The translations under genes were made by a program, and so were the position numbers. The notes under the pieces are model-generated. The model did no database searches and was not told the origin of the DNA. It worked only from the letters and a program-made list of their open reading frames with translations. Below, one piece after another: positions 1 through 6,306 of a stretch of 8,131 nt of DNA. Position 1 is the stretch's first letter, and each line of letters starts with the position of its first letter. Origin of the DNA: Geobacteraceae bacterium (GTDB taxonomy: Bacteria > Desulfobacterota > Desulfuromonadia > Desulfuromonadales > Desulfuromonadaceae); assembly GCA_020201305.1 (NCBI GenBank), contig JAIVHC010000037.1, positions 1-8,131 on the forward strand, in the 5' to 3' direction.

Positions 1-791
1 TGCTGTGCCAGGGCGCTGCGCGGAACCAGGACGCAAATCTGCCATCCATTGCTCAGCGGATCACTGCAGCTCACCAGGGTACGATCACTCCGAGCTGGAA
101 TCGAATCCGCCAGGGGTGCATCTTCCGGGGATGTGGTGGAGGTGATAAACGCCTGATCCCCGGTGTCTTTGAGGTACATTACCCCACCCTGGGGTAAGAC
201 TATGCCGCTAATAATCTCTTCAAGATCCGCCAGTGTGATATCCATGGAGATCACCCCGGCGGGTGCATTGGAAGAAGATATGGGCATAACGGTACTTACC
301 ACCTGCTCTGAGGTGATGATTTCGGCATAGGGTTGAGTCCACGCCGGGGTGCGGGTGGCGCTGATACCGGTGCGATACCAGGGTCTGGTGCGCGGATCGT
401 AGCCGGGAGGGAGTGGATCGGGGGGGAAGTGCTCAATGCTGCCATCCTCGAGACCGTAGTAAATGAAATAACACCCCTGAAGGCTGCGTTGAATCTCCTC
501 CCATTCGCGGGCCAGATCTTCGAATGTGGCTTTGCCCTGCAGACGCCGGTGGAGGGTTTCACTTTGGGCGAGGGCGATAATGGCATGATTGCGTGGTTCA
601 ATCCATAACTGTTCTACCGCGCTCGCGGCAAAGCTCACCAGATCCTCAATGTCCTGCTCCTGCCCGGAACTGACGCGCTTCTTAGCGAGGTCGAATGTCA
701 TCACTACAACGGAAAACAGCAGAATACTCACCCCTAAGGGGAGTAAAATGCTTAGTAGATGGGTTGCCGATGGTTTTATGAATTGGAACAA
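1..791 (-). CDS. Membrane sensor with periplasmic dCache_1 domain, 5' part only (cut by window edge)
   Basis: The minus-strand frame stays open from an in-frame stop near 830 to the window edge, giving at least 263 residues. With the TTG start at 791, residues about 11-32 form one transmembrane helix. They are followed by a charged stretch and a long helix (about 41-80), then a PAS-like extracytoplasmic domain (about 105-260). The dCache_1 signature is clear: Y131-D-P-R-T-R136-P-W138-Y139, then Y155 and D184. In this family the domain binds small ligands outside the membrane and passes the signal through a second helix to a cytoplasmic output (chemoreceptor, kinase or cyclic-di-GMP module). 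Both the second helix and the output lie beyond the window, so the output is unknown. The TTG start is preferred because it keeps the whole helix and has a good ribosome site. GTG or ATG (701) would cut into or remove the helix. The gene lies 166 bp downstream of the ABC operon on the same strand, across an AT-rich gap that could hold its own promoter. Confidence 0.85.
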   Translation of the reverse strand, partial: MFQFIKPSATHLLSILLPLGVSILLFSVVVMTFDLAKKRVSSGQEQDIEDLVSFAASAVEQLWIEPRNHAIIALAQSETLHRRLQGKATFEDLAREWEEIQRSLQGCYFIYYGLEDGSIEHFPPDPLPPGYDPRTRPWYRTGISATRTPAWTQPYAEIITSEQVVSTVMPISSSNAPAGVISMDITLADLEEIISGIVLPQGGVMYLKDTGDQAFITSTTSPEDAPLADSIPARSDRTLVSCSDPLSNGWQICVLVPRSALAQ

Positions 792-800
792 GGGCAGAGA

Positions 801-807
801 CCTTCCC
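801..807 (-). promoter_or_regulatory. Ribosome binding site that decides the sensor's TTG start
   Basis: On the minus strand, GGGAAGG lies 9 nt before the TTG at 791-789. No ATG or GTG occurs between the upstream in-frame stop and this site. The next options (GTG inside the helix, ATG at 701) would truncate the membrane anchor. Confidence 0.5.
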
Positions 808-957
808 GAAGATCTGATGCGACGCTGAATTCAGTACAAAATAGAATATTCAGTTTAAATACACTCTTATAAATAACAAAAATGCGCCCTGTGGTATATA
901 GATTAAAGCAGAAAAATATTTTATGCGCGAGGGTGGGGTGGCATGGTGCGTATATCC

Positions 958-2727
958 CTACTGTTGTGCCCTCTCCGCCTCCAACTGCTGGATGCGCCAC
1001 AGGCGTGCGTAGCGCCCCTCGGCACGCATCAATTGCTGATGCGTGCCCTGCTCAGATACACGCCCGTGATGGAGCACTACGATGTGGTCCGCTTCGGCGG
1101 CGAGGCGCAGGTGATGCACAATCATCAGGGTGGTGCGCCCTCCGGCGACGCTGCGCATCCCGGCATAGATCATCTCTTCGCTGTCGCCATCGAGATGACT
1201 GGTGGCTTCATCGAGGACAATGATGGGCGGGGCGAGGATCTGGGCGCGGGTAAGGCATAGCAGCTGGCGCTCGCCGCTGGAGAGGTTCTTGCCGTGCTCT
1301 ACCAGTTTCCCTTCGAGGCCGCCGAGACGTTCCACCACATAGCGCGCGCCGGTGGTTTCAATCGCATCCAGCAGCGCAGCGTCATCGAGGTGCGCGTGCG
1401 GATCGAGATTGGCGCGTATCGAGCCGGAAAACAGAAACGGCTCCTGCGAGACCCACCCCACCATGCGGCGCAGAACCGACTTGTCCATGCGGGTGACATC
1501 GATGCCGTTGACCCGCACCTGCCCCTGGTCCGCAGCGTAAAAGCCGAGGAGGAGCTGGGTGAGGGTGCTTTTGCCGCTGCCGGTCTCCCCCACGAGGGCG
1601 ACGCACTGGCCGGGTTCGAGGGCGAAGCTGACCTCTTTGAGTACCGATTCGCCGGGGAGATAGGCAAAGGAAACGTTGTCAAACTCCACGCGCCCTTCAC
1701 CTGGGATTTCGCGCTTCCCATGCTGGGGCTCATCTTCCTGATCGAGGATGTCAAAGATCCGCTCCAGGGACGCATTGCTGGTCTGCAGGACGGAGAACTT
1801 CGATGCCAGATCGGTCAGCGGCATGAAGAATTTGCGTGAGTATTCGATAAATGCCACCAGGGTGCCGAAGGTGGCGGTCTGCTGTATCACTTCACCGCCT
1901 CCCTGCCACAGGATCGCCGCCACTGCAAGGCTCCCGAAGATATGCACACTTGCGTAGAACACCGCCTCGAGGGTAACCCAGTTGAGTGCGCTATGCCGAT
2001 ACTGATCCTGCAAAGCGTCGAACTCTGCGCTGCTGCGCGCCTCCTGGCTGAAGATCTGCACCTCGGCAATGCCGCTGGTACGCTCGGAGATAAACGCATT
2101 CAGGGTCGCCTGGCGCGCACGCAGCTGGCGCATCACCCGGCGCATGGGAGCACGCAGAAGGATAATCAGGAGCACCATAAACGGCACCACCCCGAACGCT
2201 ACCAGCGAGAGGGGCACGTTGATGGAGAGCATGATCGCAAAGATCAGCACAATGGTAGCGATGTCACCAATGGCGGAGATAATGCCGGAGCCGAACAGGT
2301 CGCCCACGTGTTCAATGTCGGTGGTCAGACGTGTGAGGATGCGCCCCGAGGGTTGCCAGTCGTACCAGGAACGCGGCAGACGCATGAGTTTCGCAAATCC
2401 GGTGCGGCGCAGATCCGCCATGATGTGCTGCCCTACTATCTGCACACACCACCCCTGCGCAAATACGAGCCCCGCCTCGATACACAATACCCCTACAAGC
2501 ATGGCCGCGATGGGTAACAGACCGTGGAGGTTGCCGGGGACAATGCAGTCATCAATCGCGGTTTTTATCAACAGCGGAGAGGCAATACGCGTCAGAGAGA
2601 TAAACGGCAACAGCAGCAACCCGCTGAGCGCAAGTTTGCGGTACGGACGAATGAAGGGGAGAAAGCGCTTCAGGATCTGTCCGTCGAAGTGACGTCCGCG
2701 GATTTCGTCGCTGGAATCCGGTTTCAT
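958..2727 (-). CDS. ABC exporter half-transporter, subunit B (canonical Walker motifs, degenerate signature)
   Basis: This 589-residue fused TMD-NBD half-transporter of the multidrug/lipid exporter type resembles MdlB/SmdB and YheH-like partners of heterodimers. Six membrane helices fall at about 33-55, 70-90, 148-168, 171-192, 252-275 and 284-305. The ATPase domain follows: Walker A G380-ETGSGKST, Q-loop Q428, Walker B VLDE with catalytic E507, and switch His H538. The signature is LSSGE (482-486) instead of LSGGQ. The start is the ATG at 2727, which shares ATGA with the stop of the upstream gene and has GGAGG (2732-2736, minus) just before it. The in-frame ATG at 2766 would overlap the neighbour by 43 bp and is less likely. 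This subunit should supply the working Walker A/B and His to the dimer, and its weak signature would face the partner's defective site. The substrate cannot be read from the sequence. Family members export drugs, lipids or peptides using ATP. Confidence 0.92.
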   Translation of the reverse strand: MKPDSSDEIRGRHFDGQILKRFLPFIRPYRKLALSGLLLLPFISLTRIASPLLIKTAIDDCIVPGNLHGLLPIAAMLVGVLCIEAGLVFAQGWCVQIVGQHIMADLRRTGFAKLMRLPRSWYDWQPSGRILTRLTTDIEHVGDLFGSGIISAIGDIATIVLIFAIMLSINVPLSLVAFGVVPFMVLLIILLRAPMRRVMRQLRARQATLNAFISERTSGIAEVQIFSQEARSSAEFDALQDQYRHSALNWVTLEAVFYASVHIFGSLAVAAILWQGGGEVIQQTATFGTLVAFIEYSRKFFMPLTDLASKFSVLQTSNASLERIFDILDQEDEPQHGKREIPGEGRVEFDNVSFAYLPGESVLKEVSFALEPGQCVALVGETGSGKSTLTQLLLGFYAADQGQVRVNGIDVTRMDKSVLRRMVGWVSQEPFLFSGSIRANLDPHAHLDDAALLDAIETTGARYVVERLGGLEGKLVEHGKNLSSGERQLLCLTRAQILAPPIIVLDEATSHLDGDSEEMIYAGMRSVAGGRTTLMIVHHLRLAAEADHIVVLHHGRVSEQGTHQQLMRAEGRYARLWRIQQLEAERAQQ

Positions 2728-4457
2728 AGCCCCTCCATCTCGCGGTGGAGCTGCTCGCGCTCCCATAGACGTGCGTATTCACCCCTAAGCTCTATAAGCC
2801 TTGAATGATTACCCTGTTCAATAATTTCTCCGTCATTTAACACTATAATATGATCTGCTCCCTGCAGAATGGAGACCCGACTGGAGGCAAACAACAGGGT
2901 GCGCTCTTTCACCTGCTCCTGCAATGCCTCCCACACCTTGCGGGATGTAACGGTGTCGAGATGACTGAATGGATCGTCCAGCAACCACAGACCGCGGTCA
3001 CGCGCAAGGGCACGCGCAATGCCGACGCGCTGGCGCTGCCCGCCGGAGAGGGTCAGCCCCCCTTCGCCGATGCTGGTGTGAAGGCCGTGGCGGAATTGCT
3101 CAATCTCATTTGCGAGCGCTACCTGATGCGTGATCCGGGCCAGGGTGGCATCATCCAGCTCAGGGGCGGCAAAGCGCAGGTTATCCGCGAGGGTGCCACT
3201 GAAGAGCTTCCCCTCCTGTAGCACCGCGCACAGGCGTTGGCTGTGGCGCTGTATGTCGAGATGGGCCAGATCGACCCCGTCGATAAACACCTGTCCTGCC
3301 GCAACCGGATAGCGTCCGCTCAACATATGCAGCAGGGCACTTTTACCGCTTGCAACCCCGCCGGTAATTCCGAGGGACGAACCCGCGGGGATATCGAGGT
3401 TGAGATGGTGGAGGACAGGCTTGTTCGCATTGAAGCCGAAGCTCGCATCGTGCAGGGTTATATGCGGAGCGCTGGCGGCTTCCGGCGGGGCCTCCAGACG
3501 GGGCTGGGGCGCATCCAGATCGAGGAGAAGACTGATCCGCTCCATCCCCACCGAAGCTCGCTGCACCAGGGTGAGTATCCAGCCCAAAAGCATGGTGGGC
3601 ATGGTGAGCTGGACCAGATAGGCATTGAACGCCACCAGATCGCCGAGCTGCAGGGTTCCGGCGATAACCTGACGCCCGCCGAAGTACAGCACCAACAGAA
3701 TCCCCATGGGGGTGACCACACTCATGATGGGGCCGATGAGGGCGCGCATCTTGGCCATCCCTATCGCCGCATCGAGATAGTGGGCGTTAAGGTCATCAAA
3801 CTGAGCGCAGCGCACCTGCTGAAATCCGCTGCTGCGCAGACTCAGCTGCCCGCGGATCGATTCCTCCACCATGTCGCTGATGCTGCCGAGGCGCTCCTGC
3901 ACCTGGCCCGAATAGTGGAGCAGGCGTCGACTTACTTTTTTGATACCCAGCAGCAGCAGCGGAAACGGTAGCAGCGCTGCCACGGTAAGGGAGGGAGACA
4001 TCCACAGCATCAGACTGATGGAGATGGTGTACACCACCGCCGCATTGACCAGAGAAACAAGGCCGAAACCGGTCACCATGCGCACATTGGTGAGATCGTT
4101 GGTAAAGCGCGATACCAGATCGCCGATGCGATGCTGGTTGAAGAACGGCCCCGGCTGATACAGAAGACGTTCAAACATCGCCCGGCGCAGATCCACCTCC
4201 ACCCGGCGCCCGGTGTGGAGAAAGTTAAGGCGGGAGATGATGCGGATACCCCCACCGGCAAGAGTAGCGAGGACAATCATCCCCGCATAGAACTGCACAT
4301 CCTCCCACTTGCCCTGCTCGATGGACTCAACCCCGAGGCGCAGCAGTTGCGGGATCATGAGGAGCAGAGCATTGGTGACGATGATCCACACCAATCCAAG
4401 CAGCAGCACACGCCGGTACGGACGCAGCCAGGGAAGGAGACGGCGCAACGATTTCAC
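2724..4457 (-). CDS. ABC exporter half-transporter, subunit A (degenerate catalytic residues, canonical signature)
   Basis: This 577-residue TMD-NBD half-transporter is MdlA/SmdA- or YheI-like. Helices lie at about 17-36, 57-75, 131-153, 155-172, 240-260 and 277-300. The NBD has Walker A G366-GVASGKS373, Q-loop Q414 and a perfect LSGGQ (470-474). The Walker B, however, ends LLDD, so D495 stands where the catalytic Glu belongs, and S526 replaces the switch His (ASSRVS instead of the usual AHRLS). This pattern is typical of the non-hydrolysing half of heterodimeric exporters. The start is GTG at 4457 with GGAG at 4465-4468 (minus) 7 nt upstream, and no in-frame ATG fits better. Its TGA overlaps the ATG of subunit B, so the two are probably translationally coupled and made in equal amounts. 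It is transcribed divergently from the antiporter gene across a repeat-rich intergenic region. Confidence 0.92.
   Translation of the reverse strand: MKSLRRLLPWLRPYRRVLLLGLVWIIVTNALLLMIPQLLRLGVESIEQGKWEDVQFYAGMIVLATLAGGGIRIISRLNFLHTGRRVEVDLRRAMFERLLYQPGPFFNQHRIGDLVSRFTNDLTNVRMVTGFGLVSLVNAAVVYTISISLMLWMSPSLTVAALLPFPLLLLGIKKVSRRLLHYSGQVQERLGSISDMVEESIRGQLSLRSSGFQQVRCAQFDDLNAHYLDAAIGMAKMRALIGPIMSVVTPMGILLVLYFGGRQVIAGTLQLGDLVAFNAYLVQLTMPTMLLGWILTLVQRASVGMERISLLLDLDAPQPRLEAPPEAASAPHITLHDASFGFNANKPVLHHLNLDIPAGSSLGITGGVASGKSALLHMLSGRYPVAAGQVFIDGVDLAHLDIQRHSQRLCAVLQEGKLFSGTLADNLRFAAPELDDATLARITHQVALANEIEQFRHGLHTSIGEGGLTLSGGQRQRVGIARALARDRGLWLLDDPFSHLDTVTSRKVWEALQEQVKERTLLFASSRVSILQGADHIIVLNDGEIIEQGNHSRLIELRGEYARLWEREQLHREMEGL
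2732..2736 (-). promoter_or_regulatory. Ribosome binding site of ABC subunit B inside the end of subunit A
   Basis: GGAGG on the minus strand lies 4 nt before the ATG at 2727, within the last codons of subunit A. Together with the ATGA overlap it supports the shorter start and translational coupling. Confidence 0.6.
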
Positions 4458-4554
4458 AGCGTTACTCCAAGCTGAGAGAATGTTTTATGCGAAAAGAAAA
4501 TAATCATCCGTCTATCTCAACCTATTTGGGCAAGAATTTCCATACCTAAATTTT

Positions 4555-4578
4555 GCGTGCGGGCAGATTGATATGTTG
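4555..4578 (+). repeat. Decayed GTAG-type repeat copy
   Basis: GCGTGCGGGCAG followed by ATTGATATGTTG lines up with the intact copy starting exactly 30 bp downstream (4585-4608). By eye 17 of 24 positions match, and most differences are transitions. It no longer forms a hairpin. Confidence 0.45.
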
Positions 4579-4586
4579 TATTATGC

Positions 4587-4612
4587 GTAGGGGCAGACCG
4601 ATGTGTCTGCCC
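4587..4612 (+). repeat. REP-like palindrome, GTAG type, copy 1
   Basis: GTAG (4587-4590) is followed by the arm GGGCAGAC, loop CGATGT and arm GTCTGCCC, a perfect 8-bp stem with a 6-nt loop. A GTAG tetranucleotide 5' of an imperfect palindrome is the hallmark of REP elements mobilised by RAYT (IS200/IS605-like) transposases. No RAYT gene is present in the window. Confidence 0.75.
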
Positions 4613-4653
4613 TTTGGTTGAGCCTCGTTGAAACGGTTGGGTGTTGCGAACAT

Positions 4654-4679
4654 GGGCGCACACATCGGTGCGCCCCTAC
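4654..4679 (-). repeat. REP-like palindrome, GTAG type, copy 2 (inverted)
   Basis: Read on the minus strand it is GTAG, arm GGGCGCAC, loop CGATGT, arm GTGCGCCC. The loop equals that of copy 1 while both arms changed together. It lies head to head with copy 1, 41 bp apart, like the paired REPs known as BIMEs. Confidence 0.75.
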
Positions 4680-4734
4680 AATTGTTGTATGCGTAGGTAT
4701 GGCATGTTTTATTCACCAATGGCGCGATTCGCAG

Positions 4735-4762
4735 GTAGGGGCGAAAAATTTTTCGCCCCTAC
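4735..4762. repeat. Perfect 28-bp palindrome with GTAG ends, copy 3
   Basis: GTAG, arm GGGCGAAAAA, then arm TTTTTCGCCC and CTAC form a perfectly symmetric element with no central spacer. It ends 42 bp before the antiporter start codon. It shares the GTAGGGGC core with the other copies but has an A/T-rich centre instead of the CGATGT loop. Confidence 0.75.
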
Positions 4763-4804
4763 GGTGGATTATGCTCCGGCCCCAATTCATGGAGAAATAA
4801 ACAT

Positions 4805-5623
4805 ATGTGGATGGCAATTACGGCGGTGTTGCTCGGCTTAATCCTGTTGTTGTGGAGCGCGGATCGCTTTGTAGAAGGCGCGGCGGCGGCGGCGCGTCAT
4901 TTCGGGATGCCTGCGCTCCTCATCGGTATGGTGGTTGTGGGTTTTGGAACCTCGGCGCCGGAGATGGTGGTATCGGCCCTTGCATCTATACAGGGGAATC
5001 CGGGCATCGCGCTGGGGAATGCGTATGGCTCCAACGCGGTGGTGTTGCTGCTGGTGTTTGTGGCCGTGATGGGATGGACCATTGTACAGGGGATGCGCAG
5101 CCCCGGCGATGCGTTGGGGATCGAGATTGAAGGTGAACTCACTCAGCGCTCCATGCCCCTGGGGCGGGCGCTGCTGTGGTTGCTGGTCGGCCTGGTTATG
5201 CTGGTGGTGAGCTCCCGCCTGCTGGTGTGGGGCGCGGTGGATATTGCGCGCAGCTTCGGGGTGAGCGATCTGATTATCGGCCTCACCATTATCGCCATCG
5301 GCACCTCCCTGCCGGAGTTGGCATCCTCGATCATTGCGGCGCGCAAGGGCGAGCACGACATCGCCCTCGGCAATGTGCTGGGCTCAAATATGTTCAACAC
5401 CCTCACCGTAGTGGGGATCGCGGGGGTGATCCACCCCATGTCACCGGGGCCCGAGGTGCTGGAGCGCGATATGCTGGTGATGACGCTGCTTACCATATCC
5501 CTGTTTCTGCTCGGATACGGCTTCGGCAAGAAGCGCGGCGGGCGCATCAACCGTATCGAGGGGACATTGCTCCTGCTGGTGTATGTGGGGTACAATGCGT
5601 ATCTGATATCTACGCTGTTTTAG
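4805..5623 (+). CDS. Calcium/sodium antiporter of the CaCA family (YrbG-like), with an internal deletion in its first half
   Basis: This inner-membrane cation/cation exchanger has the two inverted alpha repeats of the family. The first has GFGTSAPE (46-53) and GNAYGSN (71-77). The second has AIGTSLPE (164-171) and GNVLGSN (189-195) followed by M-F-N198. Usual members are about 320 residues with ten helices, whereas this one has 272. Comparing the halves, GSN in the second is followed by about 58 residues before the segment IEGTLLLLVYVGY. In the first half the equivalent segment (VVLLLVFVAVMGW, 79-91) follows GSN almost at once. About 57 residues, covering most of helix 3 and helix 4, seem to be missing in frame. 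The Asn expected four residues after the Ser of GSN, an ion ligand in the archaeal homologue NCX_Mj, is Val80 here. The second half is complete, and losing two helices keeps its orientation. The protein may be inactive or altered. The start ATG has GGAG 10 nt upstream. Confidence 0.88.
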   Translation: MWMAITAVLLGLILLLWSADRFVEGAAAAARHFGMPALLIGMVVVGFGTSAPEMVVSALASIQGNPGIALGNAYGSNAVVLLLVFVAVMGWTIVQGMRSPGDALGIEIEGELTQRSMPLGRALLWLLVGLVMLVVSSRLLVWGAVDIARSFGVSDLIIGLTIIAIGTSLPELASSIIAARKGEHDIALGNVLGSNMFNTLTVVGIAGVIHPMSPGPEVLERDMLVMTLLTISLFLLGYGFGKKRGGRINRIEGTLLLLVYVGYNAYLISTLF

Positions 5624-5633
5624 AAGAGTTCCC

Positions 5634-5738
5634 TTGCCCTATTTTGTTGATCTGGTGTATTACCCGGAACTTGAATCAGAGGCGTTGAGGGAGCATATCG
5701 AGCGTGTTGGGGTGGTGATATATGAGGCAGAGGGGTAG
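5634..5738 (+). CDS. Possible 34-codon small protein or remnant of a broken gene
   Basis: The frame starts at a TTG 10 nt after the antiporter stop, with a weak purine run (AGAAG) before it, and ends with TAG at 5736-5738. Its product has a protein-like composition: PYFVDLVYYPELESEALREH, then IERVGVVIYEAEG. I do not recognise it. The stop lies directly before the GTAG of the next palindrome. It could be a small coupled protein, the start of a gene cut short by the repeat, or chance. Confidence 0.3.
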   Translation: MPYFVDLVYYPELESEALREHIERVGVVIYEAEG

Positions 5739-5764
5739 GTAGGGGCGCACCGGTGTGTGCGCCC
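5739..5764 (+). repeat. REP-like palindrome, GTAG type, copy 4
   Basis: GTAG, arm GGGCGCAC, loop CGGTGT, arm GTGCGCCC. The arms are those of copy 2 and the loop differs by one base (CGATGT to CGGTGT). It sits downstream of the antiporter gene. No T-run follows, so it is not an ordinary intrinsic terminator, though the hairpin could protect the 3' end of the message. Confidence 0.75.
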
Positions 5765-5874
5765 GCGTTGGCTTTGGATTGAATAATCGTGCGGGTTCTC
5801 CGTTTTTCCATTTTTCGAGTCTATGGTTTCTAAAAAACTTGTACGGAATCGTTGGATATGCTAGATGATTCAAC

Positions 5875-6306
5875 ATGGTAAAAACTCTCCGCAAATCACT
5901 CTCTCTCTTTGTGCTATCCGCTTTCCTCCTTGTCGGCTTCGGGGAGCAGGTGCATGCCCTTGTCCTTTGTTTTGCTGCCGACGGACATTCGGCCACTGAA
6001 AAGGAGAACAACGGCCACTGGGCCGAAAAGCATTCAGAAACCTGCCCGGATGCTGGACAGGGGTCAGCTGAAGAGGGCTCCATACAGGGGGAGAACCCCG
6101 ATTCCTGCCTCCATTTCTGCCCCTCCTTCTGTGGCGAATCTGTCAGAAAAGCTCAGCCTTCCAGTCCTGCCGCCCTCTCTCTGCCAACCACCTGTTTTGT
6201 AGGATTTCACGCCGATAACCTCATCGCGCCCAAGCTGTCCCTCTCCAATATTCCACCCCCATACCAATCTGCAGCCATTCTCCGATCCACCATCCTCCTT
6301 ATTTGA
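5875..6306 (+). CDS. Small exported Cys/His-containing protein ahead of metal efflux genes
   Basis: This 143-residue protein has a typical signal peptide: K3/R6/K7, hydrophobic 8-22, likely cleavage after VHA (28). The mature part holds six cysteines (C32, C57, C78, C82, C86, C107), including C78-L-H80-F-C82-P-S-F-C86. It also has several His, and many Glu/Asp in the region 37-76. The C-terminus ends AAILRSTILLI. From memory, small hypothetical proteins with a signal peptide, Cys/His residues and an LRT-V-LLI-like tail often precede czcCBA-type genes. This is recollection, not a search. A role as a periplasmic metal-binding or sensing partner of the downstream efflux system is inferred. No good ribosome site precedes the ATG, so the exact start is less sure. 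The last codon is 304 bp before the channel gene. Confidence 0.72.
   Translation: MVKTLRKSLSLFVLSAFLLVGFGEQVHALVLCFAADGHSATEKENNGHWAEKHSETCPDAGQGSAEEGSIQGENPDSCLHFCPSFCGESVRKAQPSSPAALSLPTTCFVGFHADNLIAPKLSLSNIPPPYQSAAILRSTILLI

Larger units (their letters stand above)
4458..4804. other. Divergent intergenic region filled with GTAG palindromes
   Basis: These 347 bp separate the minus-strand ABC operon from the plus-strand antiporter. The first about 95 bp next to the ABC genes are AT-rich and presumably hold their promoter, though no hexamer pair was convincing. From 4555 to 4762 there is one decayed and three intact GTAG palindromes, listed separately. A further GCGTAGG stub at 4691-4697, preceded by TTGTAT as near the first intact copy, may be another remnant. 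The antiporter ribosome site GGAG (4791-4794) lies at the far end. Short reading frames crossing this region look like chance. Confidence 0.7.

Noticed and set aside
296..601. Minus-strand 101-codon frame and plus-strand frame 333-608 in the sensor region
   Set aside because: The third frame on the minus strand is open to the window edge and carries the dCache signature, so these are shadows.
829..957. Specific promoter for the sensor gene in the AT-rich gap
   Set aside because: Several AT-rich hexamers exist on the minus strand but none has a matching pair at proper spacing.
2728..2766. Earlier ATG start (2766) for ABC subunit B
   Set aside because: It would overlap subunit A by 43 bp and add a non-conserved leader. 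The ATG at 2727 has the ATGA overlap and a GGAGG site.
3237..3971. Long plus-strand frame (244 codons) opposite ABC subunit A, and similar frames at 1294-1839, 1942-2517 and 2069-2692
   Set aside because: They are antisense shadows of two clear ABC genes in GC-rich sequence. Their products show low-complexity Arg/His/Gln-rich composition and no domain.
4555..4762. CRISPR-like array
   Set aside because: The repeats are in both orientations, with unequal spacing and different stems. They fit REP-type palindromes, and no cas gene is near.
5739..5764. Intrinsic terminator of the antiporter gene
   Set aside because: The hairpin is strong but no T-run follows, and the element belongs to the dispersed GTAG family.
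5676..6083. Minus-strand frame of 135 codons over the exported-protein gene
   Set aside because: The plus-strand frame has a proper signal peptide and a Cys/His pattern. The minus frame runs through a palindrome and shows no family features.
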